Source: Nostoc sp. UHCC 0926 (GTDB taxonomy: Bacteria; Cyanobacteriota; Cyanobacteriia; Cyanobacteriales; Nostocaceae). Taken from it: a DNA stretch of 64,000 nucleotides. Below the pieces are notes generated by a model, which saw only the letters and a list, made by a program, of their open reading frames with translations, was not told the origin of the DNA and did no database searches. This document shows, in pieces, positions 35,076 to 43,635 of this stretch (positions are counted from its first letter, which is position 1; every line of letters begins with the position of its first letter). Made by a program: the position numbers and the translations under genes. The stretch is from assembly GCF_028623165.1 (NCBI RefSeq), contig NZ_CP117768.1, positions 2,356,001 through 2,420,000 of the forward strand, written 5' to 3'.

Positions 35076-35307
35076 ATTTTTAGAAGACTTAAAATTTTGG
35101 GTGGAAAATGATCAACGAGTTACCCTTAAAGTTTTGGATCTTGTCAAAGAGACTTGCCAAGATCCTTTTAAGGGGAAAGGTAAGCCGGAACCTTTAAAAT
35201 ATTTAGATCCTAATACTTGGTCTCGCCGTTTAACACAAGAACATAGAATTGTATATCTTGTAAAAGATGATGAAATAAATTTTTTACAAGCTCGTTATCA
35301 TTATTAA
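34990..35307 (+). CDS. YoeB/Txe-family mRNA-cleaving toxin
   Basis: A toxin of about 105 residues or less. The core is YoeB-like: KTVFQPEFLEDLKFWVENDQ, LDLVKETCQDPFKGKGKPEP, LKYLDPNTWSRRLTQEHRIV and the ending FLQARYHY, where Glu, Arg, His and Tyr match the YoeB ribosome-dependent RNase site. There is no ATG: the first start is a TTG at 34990 within the antitoxin gene, so the real start may be any weak codon before about 35050. Reading the toxin from inside the antitoxin frame ties its translation to that of the antitoxin, which is usual but the 86-bp overlap is larger than normal. Confidence 0.82.
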   Translation: MTKKKNLKNQSKQEIPATPKQRKTVFQPEFLEDLKFWVENDQRVTLKVLDLVKETCQDPFKGKGKPEPLKYLDPNTWSRRLTQEHRIVYLVKDDEINFLQARYHY

Positions 35308-35354
35308 CTATTAATTATCCCAAAATATAAGTAGCATTATTTAGTTTTGCGTAG

Positions 35355-35545
35355 CTTGCCGCCGTAGGCATCGCCCAACACTTCCAACACTTCAAAAATA
35401 TTTACTTGGTGACAAGCCGTCCTCAATATCCTAGCTGCTGAGTTATAAGTGGGTATGGAAAAATATTTATGTCATTGCAAAGCAAACGAAGCAATCCCCA
35501 ACCCTTGTGATTGCTTCGTTTCGCTACACTCACAATGTATATTTA
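35355..35545. repeat. Dispersed hairpin repeats between toxin and NYN gene
   Basis: At 35474-35535 the strings GCAAACGAAGCAATCC and TGATTGCTTCGTTTCGC are inverted copies, able to form a long hairpin. Just before it (35350-35375) is a TTGCCGCCGTAGGCATCG string, related to the CCTACGGCGGTAAACTACGC repeats seen at 44.3, 46.3 and 47.1 kb. Confidence 0.65.
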
Positions 35546-35597
35546 ATTTTGCATAAATACTTAGCTAATTAGAAGAGTGATAAGGAAATCAGTTTGC

Positions 35598-36098
35598 TTA
35601 TTGCTTCTCAACCAGAGTGCGTATATCCCAAAAATCAATATAGTGACTTCCTGCGACGGCTCTAATTTCTTCTGCTACTATACCATTTGTTGACATAACA
35701 AAAAAGCGTTTGCCTCTTGCCCTTAGAAGCTGAAGGGGGCGTTCAAAATCACCATCACCACTGATTAAAACAGCCATATCATAATGATCAATAGTGTTAA
35801 ACATATCTAGCACTATTTCGACATCTAAGTTTGCTTTTTGTTTTGTAGTCCCATCAGAAAGCAGAATATTCTTTAAAGTTTTTGTGACCAACGTATAGCC
35901 CATAGTTGGCAATGCTTTTAAGTAAGCTTCCTGTTTAGCTTCTGGAGGAGCATCTACACCCATATAATAAAACGCATCAACCAATTCGCCTTTTGTTCTT
36001 ACAAAATCCAAAATTTTCTTTGGGTCTATCCACCATCTCAAACAATCTCTCTGCATATAGAAGAAGTTTGCACCATCTAAGAAAAGGGATACTCGCAT
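35598..36098 (-). CDS. NYN-domain (LabA/DUF88-like) protein
   Basis: A 166-residue protein with a PIN-like NYN fold: VSLFLDGANFFYMQ with the first Asp, LDVEIVLDMF, MAVLISGDGDFERPLQLLRARG with the GDGDF acidic cluster, and a closing AGSHYIDFWDI. The acidic residues fit a metal-dependent RNase site. The cyanobacterial namesake LabA modulates circadian output, but the family is broad, so that function should not be transferred. It is a single gene, 111 bp beyond the minE-side promoter area. Confidence 0.85.
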   Translation of the reverse strand: MRVSLFLDGANFFYMQRDCLRWWIDPKKILDFVRTKGELVDAFYYMGVDAPPEAKQEAYLKALPTMGYTLVTKTLKNILLSDGTTKQKANLDVEIVLDMFNTIDHYDMAVLISGDGDFERPLQLLRARGKRFFVMSTNGIVAEEIRAVAGSHYIDFWDIRTLVEKQ

Positions 36099-36209
36099 TT
36101 ATTTACCTAGCTTGTTGGACAAGACTAGTGTTCCCTTACTTGATTATTTTGTAACACTTAACTCAAAAGCGTTCGCTTGTTGTCCTATCCCTATCCTCTA
36201 AGATTCAAA

Positions 36210-36506
36210 TTATAAAGACTTATCACCCCTTTCCCACTCAGGGATGGCACCTTTGACCCGGCGGATAGGTAAGTTGGCAATTAAAGCTGTGGTTCGTTGG
36301 TTGCTTTCTAAGGAGAACTCCAAGCCCTCTGTCTCAACTTCGACATAGCGACAGACTACATCTAAGATTTCTTGCCGCATTTTTTCCAACGTTTGAGGGT
36401 CTATGTCAGCGCGATCGTGAGCAATCACCAATTGCAGGCGACGTTTAACTTGAGTTCGACTGCTATCAGGACCGCGAAAAAAAAGTCGTTCTAGAAGTTC
36501 AATCAT
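36210..36506 (-). CDS. minE: Cell division topological factor MinE
   Basis: A 98-residue MinE, which stimulates MinD ATPase and restricts the division inhibitor to the poles. It has the membrane/MinD-contact start [20 protein letters not shown], the [21 protein letters not shown] strand-helix and the [17 protein letters not shown] dimer part. Length and order match cyanobacterial MinE. It starts 36 bp downstream of minD on the same strand; with minC further upstream they form a minC-minD-minE set. Confidence 0.95.
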   Translation of the reverse strand: MIELLERLFFRGPDSSRTQVKRRLQLVIAHDRADIDPQTLEKMRQEILDVVCRYVEVETEGLEFSLESNQRTTALIANLPIRRVKGAIPEWERGDKSL

Positions 36507-36542
36507 TACGAATAGGTCTGGCGTGGAGACTGGAAAAGTAAG

Positions 36543-37349
36543 TTAAACAATCTTTGTCCACAACAACCTTCGTAGACGGGCGAAGATGCTGTCTTGGGAC
36601 GAGTCGATCTCCATAAATTGGACACTTTCCCCTTCCAATCTACGAGCAATGTTCTCAAAGGCTGTAGCAGCTAAAGAGGGATTTTCCGCTAACACTAAGG
36701 GTTCGCCGCGATTGGTAGATACAATAACACGCTCGTCGTCAGGGATTACCCCGATCAGGGGAATGGCGAGAAGTTCCTGAACATCTTGCACTGACATCAT
36801 ATCATTTGCCTGCACCATTGCGGGTCTGATGCGGTTAATTATTAAATGAACACGCTTGATACCTTGTGCTTCTAGTAACCCCACTACCCGGTCGGCATCA
36901 CGAACTGAGGAAATTTCTGGTGTGCTGACAACTAGCGCTTCTTTTGCTGGACCGATCGCATTTTTAAACCCATTTTCAATGCCAGCGGGGCTATCAATAA
37001 TCACGTACTGATACTTTTGCGCTAAGGCATTCACCAGTAACTTCATCTGTTCAGGTGTGACTGCATCTTTGGAGCGATTTTGGGCTGCCGGCAGGAGTAC
37101 GAGATTGGGTTGGCGCTTATCTTTCACCAAGGCTTGTTCTAAGCGGCACTCTCTGGCCAAGACTTCCACCGCAGTATAAACGATGCGATTTTCCAGCCCT
37201 AGCAGCAAATCCAAATTTCTCAAACCAAAATCCGCATCAACCAAAGCAACTTGACGCCCCATTTTGGCTAAAGCCATGCCCAGATTTGCTGAAACTGTGG
37301 TTTTACCCACTCCTCCTTTGCCGGAGGTAATCACTATAATGCGAGTCAT
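36543..37349 (-). CDS. minD: Septum site-determining ATPase MinD
   Basis: A 268-residue MinD. The deviant Walker A is SGKGGVGKTTVSANLG at residues 8-23, with VDADFGLRNLDLLLGLENR and VIIDSPAGIENG (Walker B region). The C-terminus FARLRRLLWTKIV is an amphipathic helix for reversible membrane binding. It recruits MinC to inhibit FtsZ ring formation and is driven by MinE. It lies 292 bp downstream of minC, so it may have its own promoter; the gap has no recognised signal. Confidence 0.95.
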   Translation of the reverse strand: MTRIIVITSGKGGVGKTTVSANLGMALAKMGRQVALVDADFGLRNLDLLLGLENRIVYTAVEVLARECRLEQALVKDKRQPNLVLLPAAQNRSKDAVTPEQMKLLVNALAQKYQYVIIDSPAGIENGFKNAIGPAKEALVVSTPEISSVRDADRVVGLLEAQGIKRVHLIINRIRPAMVQANDMMSVQDVQELLAIPLIGVIPDDERVIVSTNRGEPLVLAENPSLAATAFENIARRLEGESVQFMEIDSSQDSIFARLRRLLWTKIV

Positions 37350-37641
37350 GATAGAAATGCGGTCAATGAGGGTTCAGGAAATATAAAACTGTAAATTGCA
37401 GTATAAAGTATGAAGTATCGTATCAGGTATGAAGAAATATCTGGTCTCCCTAATTCGGGCGAGGGATGAATATTTTTTTATTGCGATGTCTGGCGACATG
37501 CCGCTTTGCGTCTGTGCTCAGTTGTGTGCAATACACTTCGCTAGACAAAGGGATTAGAGTAGTGTATTCCATCTACATGAAAACCGCTATATTTCATCCT
37601 TCATATTCTTCATTCTTTAAGTAAATATTCAGGGCTACTGA

Positions 37642-38670
37642 TTAAATGTTAGTAAATTGGTTTCTAGAAAAATCACTAGCCCTAGCGATGCGAATCCCTT
37701 GGGGCATAATATGTGCAACTTCTGGAGAAAATTGCGTCGGTAATTTTTCTGGTGCCCTAGCTACAGCATCCGCGATCCGCAATTGAGTAGGTTCCATTTG
37801 CAAAGCCATAATCAGACACTCACGATTGCCTCCGGCCCCAGCATGAGCAATTCCACGTAGACGACCCCAGATGATAATATCTCCATCTGCAATTACAATA
37901 CCACCTGGATTTACATCTCCCAAGATAATTACTGTACCAGGATGACGAATTTCTACTCCAGAGCGGACTGTTGTTTCCAAATAGAGAGCATCTGCCTGGG
38001 GTATAGCTGTAGCTTTGGACTCTGAAATCAAAGAAGTTACGGGCTGTAGTTGTTCTACAGAATACCCAGATGTCACAGCAGCGATCGCAGTTTGCCGACG
38101 ACTCGTCGAGACAGATATTAGCCGGAGTTGAACTTCACTCAAAGCCTCCGCAAGTTCTTGCAGTTGTCTGGTATCTACTAGGCGGTCTTGTGCCATTAGA
38201 TGTACAGGTGTGTTAGATATACGGAAGCGATCGCCTGCATTCAGACGTTGCCTTATTTGTTGCCAAATATCAGACCAACTGAGTTCTGAGCCAGATCCTT
38301 GAGATTCTGGAGGCAAAATTAATAACAGCCGTCCCTCCTGACTTTTTAACTGGACTTGAGTATTATCATTTACACGATGCCCTGGTAATGCTAACTCATC
38401 GGGATTTAAATCAGTCAGGATAAAATCTGATGCCGCATCAGGATTTGACTCTACATCTGGGTTAGCAGGATTTGACTCTACATCCGCAAGGACAGTATTT
38501 GACTTTAAATAAAGGAGGACAGAATTTAACTCAGCATCCGGGAGGATAGAATCTGACTCTAGATCAGAAACAGTAGGATTTACCTCTACCTCAGAAAGGA
38601 TAGAGTTTGGTTCTGCATCAGGAAGTGCAGAATTTGACTTTAGATTGGGAATTGCAGAATCAGAAGTCAT
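37642..38670 (-). CDS. minC: Division inhibitor MinC with repetitive N-terminal extension
   Basis: A 342-residue MinC, longer than usual. Residues about 95-215 form the N-terminal FtsZ-binding-like domain, and about 235-342 the C-terminal beta-helix (TVRSGVEIRHPGTVIILGDV, GGIVIADGDIIIWGRLRGIA, GAGGNRECLIMALQMEPTQL). The first 85 residues are built from nine- to ten-residue repeats such as NSILSEVEVN, DSILPDAELN, NTVLADVESN, with a corresponding 27-30-bp DNA repeat at about 38430-38650. The extension is acidic and probably disordered. The function of the folded part should be intact. Confidence 0.9.
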   Translation of the reverse strand: MTSDSAIPNLKSNSALPDAEPNSILSEVEVNPTVSDLESDSILPDAELNSVLLYLKSNTVLADVESNPANPDVESNPDAASDFILTDLNPDELALPGHRVNDNTQVQLKSQEGRLLLILPPESQGSGSELSWSDIWQQIRQRLNAGDRFRISNTPVHLMAQDRLVDTRQLQELAEALSEVQLRLISVSTSRRQTAIAAVTSGYSVEQLQPVTSLISESKATAIPQADALYLETTVRSGVEIRHPGTVIILGDVNPGGIVIADGDIIIWGRLRGIAHAGAGGNRECLIMALQMEPTQLRIADAVARAPEKLPTQFSPEVAHIMPQGIRIARASDFSRNQFTNI

Positions 38671-38724
38671 GCAGTACTAGCCAAAAGACAAGGGACAGTT
38701 TTAGCCAACAGATTTTGGATTTTC

Positions 38725-38834
38725 AATTTTGGATTTTGGATTTGCCTCACCCACAAAAGGTGAAAGCGCGTAGCAGGACGTTAATCTGACATGAACCAAA
38801 AGATCCTTTAATCTAAAATCTAAAATCTAAAATT
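38725..38834. repeat. Inverted ATTTTGG/ATTTTAG repeat element that supplies a stop codon
   Basis: Left end AATTTTGGATTTTGG, right end CTAAAATCTAAAATT, about 110 bp. On the minus strand the right end reads ATTTTAGATTTTAGATTTTAG, which gives the last residues ILDFRF and the stop of the DUF1537 gene. Same family as the elements at 31057-31145 and 45570-45772. Confidence 0.75.
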
Positions 38835-40153
38835 GGCACGGTTAACCTCTGATAAACTGTCCCCAAGGCATCAGCATCGCCGACGTTACCTGGAAACAGC
38901 ACCACAGGCAAATTAGGAAACTGGGGATGATCGGATGGCGTTAAGACCATTGAACAACCAGCTAAAATTTGACCGAGTAAGCGGGCTGAAGTTAAGGCTA
39001 GTCCAGTACTCAAGACATCGTTTGAGGTAATACCACCCTTGCTGATTAAAAATCCGATATCAGATGGTAAACCCCGCACAATATCCATCAATAAACTTGA
39101 AACTTTTGCCCCAAACTCCAATCTGGTGTTGACATCTTTAAAACTCAGTTCCTGACGGCTAGTATAAACCACTGGTGTTTTGCCAGCGTCGTGTACCGCC
39201 CGTGTACTTTCTTTGATTTCAGTTAGCAGTGCCGCAGATTCATCTGCCCCCTGATCAAGTAATCGTGCTACATTTACTTCGATTCCCACAGTTCCCTCTA
39301 CTTGCAATAGCGCTGCTAATTGCTGAGTAGTCTTTTTCACATGGGAACCAACAATTACCGCACCTGGTTTGCCTTGGCGCACATACTGCGCCATGTTTTC
39401 GGCGGCGATGGGTTGGGGTGGTAAAGCGGCTAAAGCTGTTAAAATACTGGCTGCACTGCGAAACAGAAAGCGTTTCCCTTGACTTGCTGCTGCTAATATG
39501 TCTAGTGCAAAGCGGTTGAGATCAGCTTGAGTTTCACCATCGACGACAGCGCACTGATTACCACTCAGTTTTAGCAAGCGTTCTAGACTACCAGCCCGAA
39601 TATCGGCCAGGAGAAACCTTTCTATAACTTCGGCACTAATTCGTCCTTGAGTCTTTTCTTCGACATACTTGGGTAAGTAACTGTGATGGTAGCTGAAGAC
39701 TGAATCACGGGCAAATTCAGTTTCATGCACTGGGGTGGGTACACCAGCAATAATCAAGTAATGCACACTGTCGCGGGTGATGCGTCCGCCATCAAAAAAT
39801 GCAGGTACGAGAAAATGAGCATCAAAGGGGCCGAGTTCTTGTGCGATCGCATCAGTTTCAATGGGATAATGCCCTCGCAAAGTAGAATCAGAACGGCTGA
39901 CGATCAGAAAATCGTCAATTCCTTCAGCATTCAAAGCGATTTTCAAGTTATGGCAAACTTCTTTGATCACAGATGCAGCTGATTCTGGGGTTAGTGATCT
40001 AGTGTTAGTCAGCACAAAGAAAATCGGCGAATCATCCTGCAACCCGCTGCGTAAAGTGTCCACATCCCAGTGCATTAGCAGCAAGCAGCTGTGGACTGTT
40101 TGAGAACCTGTAGGGTCATCATCCAGGACAATTATTTTTGGTTTGTTGCTCAT
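38813..40153 (-). CDS. Four-carbon acid sugar kinase family (DUF1537) protein
   Basis: A 446-residue kinase-fold protein. The N-terminal domain starts PKIIVLDDDPTGSQTVHSCL and has FLIVSRSDSTLRGHYPIETD, the substrate region; the C-terminal domain has KPGAVIVGSHVKKTTQQLAA, FLISKGGITSNDVL and LPVVLFPGNVGDADALG for nucleotide binding. Known relatives phosphorylate erythronate, threonate or related acids, but this gene has no dehydrogenase neighbour, so its substrate is unknown. The C-terminus (VPILDFRF) is encoded by a repeat element, so the natural end has been altered by a few residues. Confidence 0.85.
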   Translation of the reverse strand: MSNKPKIIVLDDDPTGSQTVHSCLLLMHWDVDTLRSGLQDDSPIFFVLTNTRSLTPESAASVIKEVCHNLKIALNAEGIDDFLIVSRSDSTLRGHYPIETDAIAQELGPFDAHFLVPAFFDGGRITRDSVHYLIIAGVPTPVHETEFARDSVFSYHHSYLPKYVEEKTQGRISAEVIERFLLADIRAGSLERLLKLSGNQCAVVDGETQADLNRFALDILAAASQGKRFLFRSAASILTALAALPPQPIAAENMAQYVRQGKPGAVIVGSHVKKTTQQLAALLQVEGTVGIEVNVARLLDQGADESAALLTEIKESTRAVHDAGKTPVVYTSRQELSFKDVNTRLEFGAKVSSLLMDIVRGLPSDIGFLISKGGITSNDVLSTGLALTSARLLGQILAGCSMVLTPSDHPQFPNLPVVLFPGNVGDADALGTVYQRLTVPILDFRF

Positions 40154-40338
40154 TTTAAGTCAACGGGGCGATTGTTTTTTTGGAAAGTTCGGATTTGAAA
40201 AGTATTTTGCTAAACATCAAAGTAATTGCAACCTAACCCCCTACCCCCTTCCCTACTAGGGTTAGGGAGAGATTCAAAGCCTTTCTCCTCAAAAAACAGA
40301 GGTTTTCCAGTATCATTTGTGACTTTTCAAACATCAAT

Positions 40339-41028
40339 TCAGCCTTTCTGCAATTTTCTGATTTCTGCTTGCACATCGATCGCAATTTGCAATGATTGAT
40401 TTAGCAGTTGAGCATATTCGCCTGCTTGACTACTAAGTTGTAAAGCTTGCAGACTCGCTAAATTATTGACAAATAACTCTTGGTTATTAGCAAGCAATTT
40501 TTTATTATCTCGCAAAATTCGTTCCGTTTTCAGAGCGCGGACTAAATCTTCTCTAATCAGTTGCAGGGCGGCGGTTACTTGATCTCGGTCATGGATACTG
40601 CTTTCTACGTTTCCTGATGCTGCCAATTGGTCATTAATATCTATGGCGCCAATCAGGTCATGATATTTATCAACTTCATCTAAAAGTATTGTCAGTCCTT
40701 GGGGACAGGTCAATTGCCGCCAGAGCGATCGCCCAACTAATATCGGGATTGGCACTAGAATTAGTAAAAGAATTCCTAGTCGAATTGAAGAACCAATTGT
40801 CGGCAGAATAATAAACGCGTAAACAAAGCCAACAATTATTGGCGTTAGCGCCAGCATCACCAGCATTTCATTAATCAAAAACCCTAATCGCTTCTTGCTA
40901 TCTCGCAAAACAGAAGGTCTAAAAACGTCTTCTGGATCGAACCCAGTCAAACGTCTCAGTTCCCCCTTACTAATTTCCAAGCCTATTAAGTCCGGCTGCA
41001 CGGATTGATACTCCTTGAGGAAGCGCAA
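40339..41028 (-). CDS. Membrane protein with coiled-coil tail, partner of the CHASE2 kinase
   Basis: A 229-residue protein I do not recognise. After 45 polar residues there are two adjacent membrane helices (MLVMLALTPIIVGFVYAFII and LGILLLILVPIPILVGRSLW), then a cytoplasmic-type helical domain with long coiled-coil stretches (HDRDQVTAALQLIREDLVRA, NNLASLQALQLSSQAGEYAQ). There is no ATG; the TTG at 41026-41028 follows an in-frame stop closely, so the start is uncertain. It lies 57 bp downstream of a histidine kinase gene, which suggests a joint role in signalling. Confidence 0.65.
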   Translation of the reverse strand: MRFLKEYQSVQPDLIGLEISKGELRRLTGFDPEDVFRPSVLRDSKKRLGFLINEMLVMLALTPIIVGFVYAFIILPTIGSSIRLGILLLILVPIPILVGRSLWRQLTCPQGLTILLDEVDKYHDLIGAIDINDQLAASGNVESSIHDRDQVTAALQLIREDLVRALKTERILRDNKKLLANNQELFVNNLASLQALQLSSQAGEYAQLLNQSLQIAIDVQAEIRKLQKG

Positions 41029-41085
41029 GTTGCGTATTCATTTTAATCGGGTTTGGCGTGGATGAATTTCTTGAGCCAGATCAAC

Positions 41086-42933
41086 TTAGGATAAACGCCA
41101 GCTGAGTGTAACTTGCACTTGTCCATCAGGCAAAGCTGACATTTTCCATGCACCATCTGGAAGTTCAGAGGCGATCGCATCCATCATTTTAGTGCCATAG
41201 CCACCTTTTTTGCGTTCACAGGTAGTAGATTCTCCAATCGATCCATCATTTGCGATCGCCAGAGTACATCTGACTCCCTGTTGCTCTAAACTAATACACA
41301 CTTGGGTAGCAGTACCGTGAGGTGGTTGGGCGTGTTGGATCACATTATTCAGTGCTTCGCCCAAAAAGCGGTAAATTTCCTCTCGGTGTTCAATCCAAAC
41401 ACTGTTTAATTCTGGTTCTTGGAGAGGCTGAAGTTCTGTAATCACTGTTAAAGTTAACTTTCCAGAATTGATTAAATCTTGCAGCTTGGCGCTAATTCCT
41501 ATATCTAACCCTTGTCGTAATGCTGGAGTCACCTCCATTTTCTCAGCTAAACGACGAATGTTATGCAATTTATCCCTAATTTCTTGCCCTAAAGCTGCCA
41601 ACTTGTCTAAAATTGAATCGACATCCAAATGAGATTCCAATTCAATTTTGTCCATCACCAGCTTCAAATCTTGCAAGGCCCCATCATGGATATCAGAAGC
41701 AGTGCGATGGAGGATTTTGCGTGTGCGCGAAAGAATAGCTTCTTGTTCAGCTGCCTTTAATTGACTAATTTGATAGTTTTGCAGAGTAATAACCTCTTTT
41801 TGTCGTCCCAAAATGAAATAGATAAAAACAGATATCCCTGTTGCTGTCCAGACTAACAAAGGCAAAATAATTAATAATATCCATTTATATTTCCAGAGAA
41901 TTAAACATACTCCCAAGTAACCGCCAAATATTGCCAAAATTAGCCATAATAAACGCCAATTTTGATAATTATAAACACCACTACTGAGAAAAACTGCCCC
42001 GAAAATAATAATTATTAACTCCACCCATTGCGGCGGAATTTGTAAAAATGAATCTGTCATCAAACTGGCCATGAGGTTGGCCTGAATTTCTACGCCGGAC
42101 ATGCTTTCCCCAAAAGGTGATAGCATCGCCATTGTGTGTATGTTGTTACCTTCTGCAAAACCAATGAAAACAACCTTATGGCGTACTTTTTGAGAAAGTT
42201 GGCTAGGAGACGCAACCAAACATTTTTTTTCTTTACTAGGCTGACAGATAGATGCCACTTCCAGAGAAGGAAAAGTTCCCGACGTACCCCAAAAATTAAT
42301 CTCTACCTGAGTTGGAATTTTAGCAAATCGTGAGGATAGAGGAATTTTTTGCTCTTGCTGTTCAAACTTTTCTAAAGCTAGAAGTGCAGCTGATTTCAAA
42401 GTTTTAACTTGATTGATTTCTTCCGAGATAAAGAATCGACCAACTAAGTGAGCGCGGCGAGCAGTGCTACTCAAAGCGCTAGGAACTTCTGCTTCTGGTT
42501 CGTATTCAAAAAAACCCTGAACAGTCTCAGGGCAAATTAAAGGTTGAAGTTGCTCACCATCAAAAGGGAGAAGATGATTGTAGATTAAAAACTTTGGTTT
42601 ATTAGAATTATAAATTGAATTGGTGCGCGTCACTAAAACAAGTTGGTCACTATGATTTTGCACCAGATTTTTTAGAGGTCTATTTATTGGCTCAGTAATT
42701 TTGATCGGGTACTCAAACTCTGGTGGTTCTCGCCAGTCATTGCGGAGGTTCAAAACGACGACAGATGCACCTGCTTCTAAAAGATGGTTGACTAAATCTG
42801 CATAGAAAACTCGCCCTAAAGATAGCTTTTGATTTGCTAAATCCTTTCTTTGAATTTTCACCAAAATAATTTCTTTAGGCGGAGATTTTGGGTGATGCAA
42901 TCTCAGCAAAGTATCTTGAAGTTGTAACTCCAA
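41086..42933 (-). CDS. CHASE2-type sensor histidine kinase
   Basis: A 615-residue kinase. The first 270 residues match a CHASE2 extracytoplasmic sensor (ILVKIQRKDLANQKLSLGRV, ADLVNHLLEAGASVVVLNLR, AALLALEKFEQQEQKIPLS, KVVFIGFAEG). Three membrane helices follow (about 295-375). The phosphotransfer helix is ILHRTASDIHDGALQDLKLV, and the ATPase has the N box FLGEALNNVIQHAQ and the G box KKGGYGTKMMDAI. The usual membrane helix before CHASE2 is missing: the frame opens with a TTG at 42933, and an ATG-led frame (MNRLRC) just upstream is out of phase. The N-terminus may be frameshifted. A LuxR-type regulator 4.5 kb away could be its partner. Confidence 0.82.
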   Translation of the reverse strand: MELQLQDTLLRLHHPKSPPKEIILVKIQRKDLANQKLSLGRVFYADLVNHLLEAGASVVVLNLRNDWREPPEFEYPIKITEPINRPLKNLVQNHSDQLVLVTRTNSIYNSNKPKFLIYNHLLPFDGEQLQPLICPETVQGFFEYEPEAEVPSALSSTARRAHLVGRFFISEEINQVKTLKSAALLALEKFEQQEQKIPLSSRFAKIPTQVEINFWGTSGTFPSLEVASICQPSKEKKCLVASPSQLSQKVRHKVVFIGFAEGNNIHTMAMLSPFGESMSGVEIQANLMASLMTDSFLQIPPQWVELIIIIFGAVFLSSGVYNYQNWRLLWLILAIFGGYLGVCLILWKYKWILLIILPLLVWTATGISVFIYFILGRQKEVITLQNYQISQLKAAEQEAILSRTRKILHRTASDIHDGALQDLKLVMDKIELESHLDVDSILDKLAALGQEIRDKLHNIRRLAEKMEVTPALRQGLDIGISAKLQDLINSGKLTLTVITELQPLQEPELNSVWIEHREEIYRFLGEALNNVIQHAQPPHGTATQVCISLEQQGVRCTLAIANDGSIGESTTCERKKGGYGTKMMDAIASELPDGAWKMSALPDGQVQVTLSWRLS

Positions 42934-43036
42934 TTTCTCAACTAGAGGAATTTGGGAGAAAATGAAATTGTAAAATACACCGCAACCGATTCATAAGCTG
43001 AGAATTTTAATTTGCCAACCTTTGCGCCACATCTAG

Positions 43037-43399
43037 TTACGGTTTGGGAAAGAGACGATAGCGAATAATCCGATAGGGATTATTTTGAGACAAGCTGACT
43101 CCTAACTCATTCTCTGTTTGCACAAACTGCCAAGTTCCAGCATTCATCTTTACAGTTCCATTGAGACCTGTAGAGTTATTTAGCTGGAATGGTGGGTCAT
43201 TTTTTGATGGGCCAGAGAGGAATTGCACATTGTTGTCTGTAACGTTTAATTTTAACTCAACTGTGCCACCTTCACCGGCACCACTGACAATTCTGCCTGT
43301 TCCTGACCAAATTTGTTGAGCAAAGGCGGGTGAACCGAGTCCCCACAGCAAAGATACTGTGGTGAGGATAATATGCAGTCTTTGTATAGGGAATTTCAT
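43037..43399 (-). CDS. Small exported protein of unknown function
   Basis: A 120-residue protein with a clear signal peptide: MKFPIQRLHIILTTVSLLWG then GSPAFAQQ, with cleavage expected after AFA. The mature part is about 92 residues and strand-rich (IWSGTGRIVSGAGEGGTVEL, VQFLSGPSKNDPPFQLNNST), a small beta-fold of unknown type that probably sits in the periplasm. No Cys, no lipobox. It is the first gene upstream of the kinase in this strand, across about 100 bp. I do not recognise a family. Confidence 0.68.
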   Translation of the reverse strand: MKFPIQRLHIILTTVSLLWGLGSPAFAQQIWSGTGRIVSGAGEGGTVELKLNVTDNNVQFLSGPSKNDPPFQLNNSTGLNGTVKMNAGTWQFVQTENELGVSLSQNNPYRIIRYRLFPKP

Positions 43400-43635
43400 A
43401 ACTGGAGTCTGAACCCTGATAGTTGCTGGATAAAGATGATCTCATACTTACCAGAATTGGGTTTTTAGATGGGTTCGTAAGTCTGCAAATTAATTTGCGG
43501 GAGTTCGCAAACTTTTCTGCGGTGATACTCGTAGATTTTCTTGGTGAGTAAAACTAATCTGGGTAAAACGTGAAAGCGATCGTAGATCGCAATCAATAAC
43601 TTAGCAATTCACAGTATTTTCGGAAAAACAAGCGT

